DNA from: Synergistes sp.
GTDB lineage: Bacteria > Synergistota > Synergistia > Synergistales > Synergistaceae
Assembly (NCBI GenBank): GCA_016288355.1
Contig: JAEEYY010000218.1
Location: 1 to 8,006 of the forward strand
Direction of reading: 5' to 3'
DNA: 8,006 bases
Under the pieces are notes generated by a model, which did not search any database, was not told the origin of the DNA, and worked only from the letters and a program-made list of their open reading frames with translations. Of the stretch, positions 1-6,604 are shown piece after piece. The translations under genes were made by a program, and so were the position numbers. Each line of letters opens with the position of its first letter. The first letter of the stretch is position 1.

Positions 1-27
1 TACGCTACCGACGGATCGGCATTCTGA
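1..27 (+). pseudogene. Mirror copy of the glgC 3' end
   Basis: Read on the plus strand, these bases encode YATDGSAF followed by TGA, identical to the last eight residues and stop of the minus-strand glgC at 96-122. It is the left arm of the palindrome. The window edge cuts it, so it may be the visible tail of a longer or complete inverted glgC copy, or of a fold-back contig end. It is not an independent gene on the evidence here. Confidence 0.85.
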
Positions 28-46
28 GCGCATTTTACAAGGTTAT

Positions 47-76
47 AAAAAGGGACCCCGTACGGGGTCCCTTTTT
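47..76 (-). terminator. Rho-independent terminator of glgC (symmetrical)
   Basis: An A5 run, an 8-bp perfect GC-rich stem (GGGACCCC / GGGGTCCC), a GTAC tetraloop and a T5 run form a textbook intrinsic terminator. It starts about 20 bases after the glgC stop codon on the minus strand. Because of its symmetry it would work in both directions. It is also the exact centre of the 122-bp palindrome. Confidence 0.9.
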
Positions 77-95
77 ATAACCTTGTAAAATGCGC

Positions 96-1397
96 TCAGA
101 ATGCCGATCCGTCGGTAGCGTAAATGCTCTTGTAGGAACCGGGCAGCTGCAGCTTCTTCCTGAGCTGGATGCTGGGCATGCCTACCACGACTATTCCGGA
201 CGCCGGGTCGACATGGTAGCGTTCAGCGTCTGCGGCCGGATCGTAGCCTATCGAGGTGCCGTCCGGTATAACGTTGTGTGCGTCCAGGATGACGCGGCGC
301 AGACGGCAGTTTGAGCCTATCGTCACATTCTGTCCTATTATAGTTTCTTCAACGATAGAGCCTGAGTTTATCACGCAGTTGCGCGACAGTACGCTTTTCC
401 TGACATAGGCGCCGATCACGCGGCTCGATTCCGCGCACATGCAGGCGTCGACAGAGCATGAGTGATCGTTTGCCGGGTATGTGAAGCTCGGCGGATCAGA
501 ATAGGATACGGTCCTTATCGGCCACTGCTGATTATACAGGGAGAGCGCCGAATTATGCTGCAGCAGATCCATATGTGCCTCCCAGTAAGCCTTGATGCTT
601 CCGACGTCCTTCCAGTAGGGTTTGTCTCCGCCGGGCAGCACATTTGTGGAGAAGTCGTAGGCCATCATTTTGCAGTCTTTGAAAAGTTTCGGGATGATAT
701 CCTTCCCGAAATCATGGCTGCTTTCTTTCAGCTGGTTATCCGAGAGGACCGATTCCTCCAGTATCTCGCGCTCGAAAATGTAGTTGCCCATAGATACGAA
801 GCTGAAGCCGGGGCGTCCCGGTATCTCAGGCGGCACGGCCGGCTTTTCGACGAAGTCGGTTATGCGTCCGCTTGCGTCCGTAGCGATGCAGCCGAACTGA
901 CTGGCCTCGGAAGAGGGAACGACATATGCCGCTACTGTGACGTCTGCGCCGTTGTCCATATGGTAGGCGAGCATCTGTTCAACGTCCATTTTATATACGT
1001 GATCGGCCGCAAAGATGCATACGCGGTCCGCGTCAAAGAGCGTTACCAGATGCATGTTCTGGAATACCGCATCAGCAGTGCCCTCATACCAGCGTTCTCC
1101 GTCCCACATCTGCGCCGGCACGACGTTTACGAAGAAATCACGTCCGCGCAGGGCGCCTCCGAACTGCCACCCTTTGCCTATATGCTCGTGAAGAGACTGG
1201 CTCTTGAACTGTATCATGCAGTAAATCGAGAAAAGCCCGCTGTTGACCATGTTTGACAGAGCAAAATCTATTATGCGGTATTTTGCTGCAAAGGGCACCG
1301 CCGGCTTGGCACGGTATTTTGTCAGAGGCATAAGACGCTCTCCTTTTCCTCCGGCGAGGACCATGCCGAGCACGCGTCCGTATTTCCCGTGTATCAT
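96..1397 (-). CDS. glgC: Glucose-1-phosphate adenylyltransferase (ADP-glucose pyrophosphorylase)
   Basis: The product (433 aa) should make ADP-glucose from ATP and glucose-1-phosphate, the committed step of bacterial glycogen synthesis in the cytoplasm. The N-terminal nucleotidyltransferase domain shows the ATP loop MVLAGGKGERL (12-22), RAKPAVPF (29-36), YRIIDF (40-45), the metal-site Asp in ADHVYKMD (D132), the glucose-1-phosphate-binding FVEKP (K185) and WKDVGS (262-267). The C-terminal part has hexapeptide-like repeats (about 325-385) and ends in a short charged tail. Length is normal for the family. Start ATG 1397 follows GGGAGG with an 8-base spacer. Oddities: the usual PFGGKYRIIDF is PFAAKYRIIDF, the usual GDH is ADH, and the position of the E. 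coli activator lysine K39 is Tyr28. It appears to have its own promoter and terminator. Confidence 0.95.
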   Translation of the reverse strand: MIHGKYGRVLGMVLAGGKGERLMPLTKYRAKPAVPFAAKYRIIDFALSNMVNSGLFSIYCMIQFKSQSLHEHIGKGWQFGGALRGRDFFVNVVPAQMWDGERWYEGTADAVFQNMHLVTLFDADRVCIFAADHVYKMDVEQMLAYHMDNGADVTVAAYVVPSSEASQFGCIATDASGRITDFVEKPAVPPEIPGRPGFSFVSMGNYIFEREILEESVLSDNQLKESSHDFGKDIIPKLFKDCKMMAYDFSTNVLPGGDKPYWKDVGSIKAYWEAHMDLLQHNSALSLYNQQWPIRTVSYSDPPSFTYPANDHSCSVDACMCAESSRVIGAYVRKSVLSRNCVINSGSIVEETIIGQNVTIGSNCRLRRVILDAHNVIPDGTSIGYDPAADAERYHVDPASGIVVVGMPSIQLRKKLQLPGSYKSIYATDGSAF

Positions 1398-1405
1398 TTA
1401 TATTA

Positions 1406-1411
1406 CCTCCC
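1406..1411 (-). promoter_or_regulatory. Ribosome binding site of glgC
   Basis: GGGAGG on the minus strand lies eight bases upstream of the ATG at 1397. It is a near-consensus Shine-Dalgarno sequence and fixes the glgC start. Confidence 0.85.
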
Positions 1412-1458
1412 TAATAAAAGAGACTGTCTAAATTGGTTAACTTTTAGTCTTCTTTGTT

Positions 1459-1487
1459 ATTATAATTCATTGAAGTACAATAGTCCA
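1459..1487 (-). promoter_or_regulatory. Probable sigma70-type promoter of glgC
   Basis: On the minus strand, TGGACT (1487-1482, 4 of 6 matches to TTGACA) is followed by a 17-base spacer and a perfect TATAAT (1464-1459). The predicted transcript starts near 1452 and gives a leader of about 55 bases before glgC. A second TATAAT (1492-1487) overlaps the -35 box by one base but lacks a good -35 of its own. The region is AT-rich compared with the flanking genes. This is a motif match only. Confidence 0.55.
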
Positions 1488-1563
1488 TTATACGGCGCAT
1501 ATCCGCACAGGAATAACGGGTATGAACAGCCGCAGCCGAGTCAACCGATTGGGTTCGATATAT

Positions 1564-3048
1564 TTAAAGAGATTCTTTTTGAGACAGCATTTCCTGCGGC
1601 AGCGCGGTGTTTTTTGCTTTTAACCGCGCCATTACTTCGAATATGCGGCGCCGCTGTGTGAAAAGCAGCAGCAAAAGGGTCGCTGCTGTACCGTACCTCA
1701 ACATATCATGACGGTACAGCACCCCGGAGAAGAGAGCAAATGCCGTCATGCCGGCGCTTATCATCAGCATGAACCTCATATCGTATATTTTTGCGTCTGT
1801 CACGGCTCTCATAGCCGCCCAGTCAAGCGCCGCCTGTACGATATAGCAGAAGAGCGTCGTATAGGCGGCAGCGGTATATCCGTAACGCGGTATAAAGATA
1901 AAGTTGAGCGCGATGTTGAGCGCCGCTGCCGCAGCGCTTGCAAGCATCACGTATGCAGGCTTTCTGTGGTAATAGACGACGTTGCCGAAAAGAAAATAGA
2001 GCGCCATGAAAAAGACGCCGCCTACTATCGGCGGGATTATATATACGGCTTCGTAGTAGCCCGCCGGGGCCATTATCTTAAGGAGCTCCGGAGCCAGCAG
2101 TATCAGAACGCAGCAGAGGAACGCATAGGCTGCGGCAACAGGCTTCGTGACGCGCCTTACCGCGCCGCTGTCGCCGCTGCGGCATTTTTCGTATGTGTAA
2201 GGCACCAGCGAGCCGTTGACGGCGTTCCAGACTATCGTCACCGCAAGCGCCGCCGTATATGCCACGCTGTATCTGGCTGCGGCAGCGCTGCCCGTCATGC
2301 CTGCTATCATTATCCTGTCTGCGCTGTTAAGCACATATCCGGAAAGATAGTGCGGAATAATGGGCAGATTGAAGATAACGGCCGCTTTCCAGTATGAGGT
2401 GTTGACTTTCCAGCCTGCTTTTACGCCGAGATATATATAGAATATAAGATAGACACACAGAAGCACGCTTTCGCCGCCGAAGAGCCTGGCGTAGATGCGG
2501 TGTCCCGGAAAAATGAGGATGCATATGACGGCAGCGGCAGAGGAGAGCACCGCATAGGCCATCACTATCGCGGAAAGCTTCAGATATTTGTACTCAAAGC
2601 GCTGGCGTGCCATCCAGAAGCCAAAAGCCGGCTGCAGCATAAAGTCAAGAAACATTAAAACGACAAGAGGCAAACCGAAGTCAAGGACTTTTCCGATCTT
2701 TGACCAAAGCGCCGCAAGAAGGGCCATGCAGATGAGCGTTATTATGTTTGAGAGCGCGAGCATCGAAAAAGAGTAGCCGTCGCGGTCCTCCCTGTAGTCC
2801 AGCATGCCGTTGTTGAAGACCCCGGCGGCAAGCGAAAATGTGGCAACTATCCCGAGAAGCGCCCTCCATGAGAGGAATACCGAGACGACGCCGAATTCGC
2901 TCTGTGTGAGCAGACGGGTGTATATCGGGCTTGTTATCAGGACCAGCCCTTTTTCCACCACGCTCATCAGGATGAACGCAAGCGAGGCCATTACAGGAGC
3001 CGGAAGTGCTTTAAGATATGACGTCCCGCGCTTGTTTTTATTATTCAT
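1564..3048 (-). CDS. Wzx-type lipid-linked oligosaccharide flippase (MOP superfamily)
   Basis: The product (494 aa) is a polytopic inner-membrane protein of the polysaccharide-transporter branch of the MOP/MATE superfamily. Its likely role is flipping undecaprenyl-diphosphate-linked glycan from the cytoplasmic to the outer leaflet. About 13-14 hydrophobic segments are visible, for example near 20-40, 97-117, 122-142, 158-180, 188-208, 303-320, 336-356, 367-385, 391-412 and 427-445. Family-like stretches include ITSPIYTRLLTQSEFG (38-53), the cytoplasmic-loop region LPIIPHYLSGYVLNSADRIM (228-247) and LNFIFIPRYGYTAAAYTT (381-398). The ATG overlaps the stop of the upstream GT2 gene (ATGA), implying translational coupling; no strong own ribosome site is evident. 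It is the last gene of the cluster. Substrate cannot be read from sequence. Confidence 0.9.
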   Translation of the reverse strand: MNNKNKRGTSYLKALPAPVMASLAFILMSVVEKGLVLITSPIYTRLLTQSEFGVVSVFLSWRALLGIVATFSLAAGVFNNGMLDYREDRDGYSFSMLALSNIITLICMALLAALWSKIGKVLDFGLPLVVLMFLDFMLQPAFGFWMARQRFEYKYLKLSAIVMAYAVLSSAAAVICILIFPGHRIYARLFGGESVLLCVYLIFYIYLGVKAGWKVNTSYWKAAVIFNLPIIPHYLSGYVLNSADRIMIAGMTGSAAAARYSVAYTAALAVTIVWNAVNGSLVPYTYEKCRSGDSGAVRRVTKPVAAAYAFLCCVLILLAPELLKIMAPAGYYEAVYIIPPIVGGVFFMALYFLFGNVVYYHRKPAYVMLASAAAAALNIALNFIFIPRYGYTAAAYTTLFCYIVQAALDWAAMRAVTDAKIYDMRFMLMISAGMTAFALFSGVLYRHDMLRYGTAATLLLLLFTQRRRIFEVMARLKAKNTALPQEMLSQKESL

Positions 3049-4007
3049 TTTTCAGCACGACCCCCAAAAGCGGCGGATACAGCGGCGGCCAGCCGGGGAG
3101 AGAGAGCCGCGCAGAGCCCGTAGAATTTATGCCTGAGCGGATAATCGCTCAGCAAAAAGCCGCCGATGCCCTCTTTTAGAGTGTTTATCAGAAGTTTTCC
3201 TGCGATCTCATTCTCAAAGCCGCAGCGGTGCATCCGGTTGTAGAAGGCTATTGCGTTGTATGTGCGGGTTGCTGCGACATACCTGATAAGCTCAGGGTAA
3301 TTCTCTTCTGCGAAAGACATCTGCATCTGCAGCGCGCGGAATATGTCGAGCTTCTTTTCCGAGAAGCTGTTTCCGGTGATGCTTCCGGCGCGCTGCCTGT
3401 AAAAATACATCTTAAGCCCGGTATGTGCGATCCTGTCCGCGCGCGCGAAGATCTTATATGTTGTCGCAACGTCTTCGTAGAGCATCCCGCGCGGGTATCT
3501 TATTTCCTCAAAAAGATCCCTTCTGTAGAGCTTGCCCCAGGCAAAGTTCTTCATGCTCCTGTTCCTGAAGAGCTCTTTCAGCGCGCTTTTTCTGTCAAGA
3601 ATACCGACCGGGGCGTCCGCCTGCATCTCCTCCGCTGGCGGCTCCGTCGTAAATGAGCATACCGATACGTCGGCTTTGTTATCGCAGAGTATTTTATAAA
3701 GCCCTTCTGTCATCGTCCGCGACATTGCGTCGTCGCTGTCCGCGAAGGTCACATATTTCCCGGAGGCGATCTCAAGGCCGGCATTGCGGGCCGATGACAG
3801 TCCGCCGTTTTCTTTGTGGATAACCTTTATGCGGCTGTCCCTTTTTGCGTATTCATCGCACTTTGCTGCCGAAGCGTCCCGGGAACCGTCGTCGACGAGT
3901 ATTATCTCGAGATTCCCATAGCTCTGCCCGAGGACGGACAGGATGCATTCGTCGATATATCTTTCGACGTCGTATACGGGTATGATGACGGAGATCAGGT
4001 CATTCAT
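3045..4007 (-). CDS. Glycosyltransferase family 2
   Basis: The product (320 aa) is a GT-A fold transferase that should add one sugar from a nucleotide-sugar donor to the lipid-linked glycan at the cytoplasmic face. Visible motifs are SVIIPVYDVERYIDECI (6-22), the nucleotide-binding LVDDGSRD (37-44), ENGGLSSARNAG (66-77) and the metal-binding DSDD (90-93). The C-terminal third carries WGKLYRR and YEDVATTY, typical of capsule and exopolysaccharide GT2 enzymes. Start ATG 4007 was chosen because AGGTG sits six bases upstream; an in-frame GTG at 4016 would add three residues and has a poorer site. It follows a 98-bp gap after the GT32 gene and overlaps the flippase gene by four bases. Donor and linkage are unknown. 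Confidence 0.92.
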   Translation of the reverse strand: MNDLISVIIPVYDVERYIDECILSVLGQSYGNLEIILVDDGSRDASAAKCDEYAKRDSRIKVIHKENGGLSSARNAGLEIASGKYVTFADSDDAMSRTMTEGLYKILCDNKADVSVCSFTTEPPAEEMQADAPVGILDRKSALKELFRNRSMKNFAWGKLYRRDLFEEIRYPRGMLYEDVATTYKIFARADRIAHTGLKMYFYRQRAGSITGNSFSEKKLDIFRALQMQMSFAEENYPELIRYVAATRTYNAIAFYNRMHRCGFENEIAGKLLINTLKEGIGGFLLSDYPLRHKFYGLCAALSPRLAAAVSAAFGGRAEK

Positions 4008-4105
4008 GCCATACACCTGCCGCGCCTGCCGCCTGGGGGCCGTAAACGGGACGGAGGCATTGCGCCTGAACAGCTGTTGAGCTGGAAATAAACATGGATA
4101 TCATA
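4008..4105. other. 98-bp gap inside the glycan cluster
   Basis: This is the only gap of any size among the seven glycan genes. No gene is seen. On the minus strand it has a small hairpin (CAGCT, loop CAAC, AGCTG, about 4065-4085) without a following T run, so it is not an intrinsic terminator. An extended -10-like TGATATGAT (4108-4100) overlaps the GT32 stop, with no clear -35. The GT2 ribosome site AGGTG lies near its left end. Confidence 0.5.
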
Positions 4106-4858
4106 TCAGTCTTTCTCCCTGCTGCGCGCAAACGCCCGCGCGATGCGGCGCAGTCTGGCTCTTTTGTCGCGTATCGGAACGAGCGCAAAAGCACGGCTCA
4201 GCAGCCTGCGCCACTTCGGCACCCACGATGCGTTGTAGTGATGTATCGCGTGCGTGTTTTCGGTGATGCAGAGCTTCCGCACCGATAGGTCGAGAGGACA
4301 GAAATATTCCTTGGGGTAGATATGCACGTCATGCTCAAGCACCTGGTATCTGCCGTTCGGAATGAAGCCGAGCGGCCCGGAAAGACGTGTGATTATATAA
4401 ACGTTCGTGGTCATATCCTGTTTCCCTCCGGGAAGAAGGAAATGGCGCCCGTCATAGTAGCCGAGCAGCAGTTTTATCCAGCCGTTGCCCTTTTCTGCCG
4501 CCATCAGCGCGGTGGGGATGCAGGAACCGCCCTCGAATGACGTGAATGCGCCGAAAGAGAGGAATTCGTCAAGCGGCCTGAGCATCTCCACGTCGGTGTC
4601 CATATAGACGCCGCCATAGCGGTAAAGCACGAGCAGCCGCAGGTAATCGCTGACGAAAGCGTATTTCCCCGCCTCATAGGCCTCGCGTGCGAAGTCATTT
4701 GAACGTATCATCTCCATTGCGTTCTCTTCGTCCCAGCGGATGACGCGGTATTCCGGCAGCACTTTATTCCAGCTTTCAAGGCAGCGCAGCGACAGTTCGT
4801 CAAGGGGGCTCCCTCCGAGCCAGATATAATGTATCGTCTTTGGTATCCTATGCGTCAT
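4106..4858 (-). CDS. Glycosyltransferase with DXD motif, GT32 / capsular polysaccharide type
   Basis: The product (250 aa) matches the group of sugar transferases with an Och1-like DXD region, common in capsule and exopolysaccharide clusters. It begins with the characteristic IPKTIHYIWLGG (5-16), continues with AFVSDYLRLLVLYRYGG (67-83) and the metal-binding DTD (87-89), and ends its catalytic part with HAIHHYNASW (203-212). The last 35 residues are very basic (many Arg), which could favour attachment to the membrane surface. Length is typical. Start ATG 4858 overlaps the GT4 stop by four bases (ATGA), and GGGGAG six bases upstream provides a ribosome site. Expected role: addition of one sugar to the lipid-linked glycan in the cytoplasm. 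Donor is not determinable. Confidence 0.9.
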   Translation of the reverse strand: MTHRIPKTIHYIWLGGSPLDELSLRCLESWNKVLPEYRVIRWDEENAMEMIRSNDFAREAYEAGKYAFVSDYLRLLVLYRYGGVYMDTDVEMLRPLDEFLSFGAFTSFEGGSCIPTALMAAEKGNGWIKLLLGYYDGRHFLLPGGKQDMTTNVYIITRLSGPLGFIPNGRYQVLEHDVHIYPKEYFCPLDLSVRKLCITENTHAIHHYNASWVPKWRRLLSRAFALVPIRDKRARLRRIARAFARSREKD

Positions 4859-5991
4859 TTTGAGCTCCCCGCCGGACTGCCGCAGTTTCCGCCCGCCAGG
4901 ATCTCTTTATAGAGGCGTGCGGAAGACTCAGCCGCCGCCTCTATGCCGAATACCTCTTCCGGCAGGCCGCAGGCTCCTTTTTCGCTGCGTTTCGGGCGTC
5001 CGCGCAGCAGCTCGGCAAGCGTCTTTATGTCGCCGGACCCGTACAGGCGGCAGTCGGGATATACTGCCGCTATGTCGGTGCACCCGCGGATGCGCGTACA
5101 GATAAGCGGCAGCCCCGAAGCCGCAGCTTCCATCAGAGACACCGGCAGTCCTTCGCGTTTCGAAGGCAGCACGAAGCAGTCGGCGGCCCTGCAAAGCTCA
5201 GGCATGTCATGCCTGTAGCCGGCAAGGTGCAGCTGTGCGCCGATCCCCAGTCTCTCTGCAAGCTCTCTCAGATCTTTGCGCAGAGGACCTTCTCCCGCGA
5301 TAACGTAATGTATCCCGCTGTCGCCGGTCTGCGCTAAAGCATGCAGCACTTCGGCGTGGTTCTTGTTGGCGTTCAGCTCGCCCGCCGAAAGAAGCAGATA
5401 GGCGTCTTCCGGCACGCCTAAAGACCCGCGGTCTGCCGCGGAGCGGCAGTCCCTAAAGCGGGCGACGTCGACTCCCACGCCCGGCAGATACTCGACGCGC
5501 TTTGCGTCAAAGCCGCGCGCGCAGCCGCAGTCCTCCCTATTTATCGTGATAAGCAGATCGGTGAAGCGCGACAGATATTTTTCGACCGGATAAAAGAGCA
5601 GCCGGTTCTTCAGCGGCGCGCCTTTGTAAAAATGAAATCCGTGCGCCGTGTATATGATCTTCGGGCGTTCCGCCGCGTTCATGTCCTTCAGCGCAAAGCG
5701 CGTCACCGCGGCGGCAACCGGCGTGTGAACGTGCACTATGTCATAGCGGCCGGTGCGGACTATATGCCGTATCCGGCGGAATGAGCGCAGTATAGCAGAC
5801 AGACAGCGCGGGTCTCTGACCCATTCCGTTTCAAAACAGGAATCAAAGGCCTCTCTGCACGCCTCGTCCTCAAGTATGCCGTGCGCCGCTCCGTCTACGC
5901 CCCAGCCGTCATTCTTCATGCGCCGCACATGCGGCAGCAGAAAGCTTCTCAGCGTAAGAGCAGTGGTCGCGGCCAGCAGCAGTTTAGGCAT
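4855..5991 (-). CDS. Glycosyltransferase family 4 (GT-B), EpsD-like
   Basis: The product (378 aa) is a two-domain GT-B retaining transferase. The N-terminal acceptor domain contains YDIVHVHTPVAAA (83-95) and IYTAHGFHFYKGAP (113-126), a signature I associate with Bacillus EpsD-like enzymes. The C-terminal donor domain has LLSAGELNANKNH (200-212), VIAGEGPLR (230-238) and the EX7E pair E280/E288 in EGLPVSLME. It would transfer a hexose or HexNAc to the lipid-linked sugar made by the phosphoglycosyl transferase, the position PglA holds in the Campylobacter pathway. Start ATG 5991 overlaps the end of the acetyltransferase gene by eight bases; no strong ribosome site is seen, so coupling is likely. 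The C-terminus (GGNCGSPAGSSK) is low-complexity. Exact donor and acceptor are inferred only. Confidence 0.92.
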   Translation of the reverse strand: MPKLLLAATTALTLRSFLLPHVRRMKNDGWGVDGAAHGILEDEACREAFDSCFETEWVRDPRCLSAILRSFRRIRHIVRTGRYDIVHVHTPVAAAVTRFALKDMNAAERPKIIYTAHGFHFYKGAPLKNRLLFYPVEKYLSRFTDLLITINREDCGCARGFDAKRVEYLPGVGVDVARFRDCRSAADRGSLGVPEDAYLLLSAGELNANKNHAEVLHALAQTGDSGIHYVIAGEGPLRKDLRELAERLGIGAQLHLAGYRHDMPELCRAADCFVLPSKREGLPVSLMEAAASGLPLICTRIRGCTDIAAVYPDCRLYGSGDIKTLAELLRGRPKRSEKGACGLPEEVFGIEAAAESSARLYKEILAGGNCGSPAGSSK

Positions 5992-6604
5992 GGCGCTTCG
6001 CCGGCACGCCTGTGTAGATCCCCGGCTCAGTAATATCTTTGGTCACGGCTGCGCCTGCGCCTATCGTGACGTCTCCGCAGACGGAAAGGTACTGAGTTAT
6101 GCACGAACCGATGCCGCAGAATACGCCGCTGCCGATATCCACGCCTCCGGCGATATGGCAGCCGGGAGCTACATGGCAGAAGTCGCCGATCCTGCAGTCG
6201 TGGTCTATCGATACGGATGTGTTGACTATCGTATGTGCCCCTATTATGCTGTCTGGCTGGATCACGGAGCCGGCAAATACCACGGAGCCAGGCCCTATCG
6301 ATACCGAACGGTGCACCCAGCTGTGAGGATGCACGAGTGTGCTCCATGAAATGTTTTTGAAGGCTCTGCTGATGCGGCGGCGCGTCTCACCGGCGCCTAT
6401 CGCGATCACGGCTGCGATATCCTCTCTGTCCGGCAGCGCAGACACCGGGCCCGTTACCGGAATGCCGCAGAGCAGCGTCCCGTGCAGCGTTTCGGCGTCG
6501 TCGTATATCGTCGTGCATCTCATGCCGAGCTCCTCTATCAGCGCAAGTATGACCTTTGCGTGACCTCCGGCGCCTATCAGGCATATCTCTTTTTCAGCCA
6601 TCAT
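5984..6604 (-). CDS. Sugar O/N-acetyltransferase, PglD/EpsM type (left-handed beta-helix)
   Basis: The product (206 aa) probably acetylates the 4-amino group of a UDP-4-amino-4,6-dideoxy-GlcNAc using acetyl-CoA. The N-terminal Rossmann-like part has the UDP-binding GAGGHAKV (11-18). The C-terminal part (about 92-190) consists of hexapeptide repeats, with the expected catalytic His in SIDHDCRIGDFCHVAPG (H135) and the closing VTKDI...GVPAK. Start: ATG 6604 or the adjacent ATG 6601 follow AGAGGGGG at good spacing and place the UDP loop correctly; a further in-frame ATG at 6649 would add an unlikely Arg-rich extension inside the previous gene. It overlaps the phosphoglycosyl transferase gene by 11 bases and the GT4 gene by eight. 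Order and neighbours match bacillosamine modules; acceptor is inferred. Confidence 0.9.
   Translation of the reverse strand: MMAEKEICLIGAGGHAKVILALIEELGMRCTTIYDDAETLHGTLLCGIPVTGPVSALPDREDIAAVIAIGAGETRRRISRAFKNISWSTLVHPHSWVHRSVSIGPGSVVFAGSVIQPDSIIGAHTIVNTSVSIDHDCRIGDFCHVAPGCHIAGGVDIGSGVFCGIGSCITQYLSVCGDVTIGAGAAVTKDITEPGIYTGVPAKRHA

Larger units (their letters stand above)
1..122. repeat. Perfect 122-bp palindrome at the window edge
   Basis: Positions 1-61 are the exact reverse complement of 62-122: 61 base pairs with no mismatch and no spacer, the axis lying between 61 and 62. The centre is the terminator hairpin of glgC, and the outer arms are the 3' end of glgC and its mirror copy. The window starts inside the repeat, so its true left extent is unknown and it may continue outward. 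A terminator explains only the inner 30 bases; the coding-sequence arms require an inverted duplication or a fold-back artefact of amplification or assembly. Confidence 0.98.
1398..1563. other. Intergenic region between flippase gene and glgC
   Basis: These 166 bases separate the end of the glycan cluster from glgC. They contain the glgC promoter candidate, its leader and its ribosome binding site. No GC-rich hairpin followed by a T run was found on the minus strand, so read-through from the flippase gene into glgC is possible. A weak inverted repeat (1416-1425 with 1446-1455, 8 of 10 matches) lies in the leader. No convincing small gene was seen. Confidence 0.6.

Noticed and set aside
462..1256. 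Long plus-strand open frame (264 codons) opposite glgC
   Set aside because: It lies wholly antisense to a clearly conserved glgC, shows no recognisable domain, and its composition is that of a mirrored coding strand.
1516..1544. TTGACT (1544-1539, minus) as a -35 box for glgC
   Set aside because: No acceptable -10 hexamer lies 16-19 bases downstream; the TGGACT-17-TATAAT pair is better.
1389..1661. Possible small plus-strand gene (90 codons) over the intergenic region
   Set aside because: It starts inside glgC and ends inside the flippase gene, both antisense. Its AT-rich part coincides with the glgC promoter and leader, and no own ribosome site was seen.
1708..2397. Plus-strand open frame (229 codons) opposite the flippase gene
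   Set aside because: It is Arg/His/Cys-rich with no family motif and fully antisense to a well-supported membrane protein gene.
5753..6349. Plus-strand open frame (198 codons) across the GT4/acetyltransferase junction
   Set aside because: It overlaps two real genes antisense, has no motif and no convincing start context.
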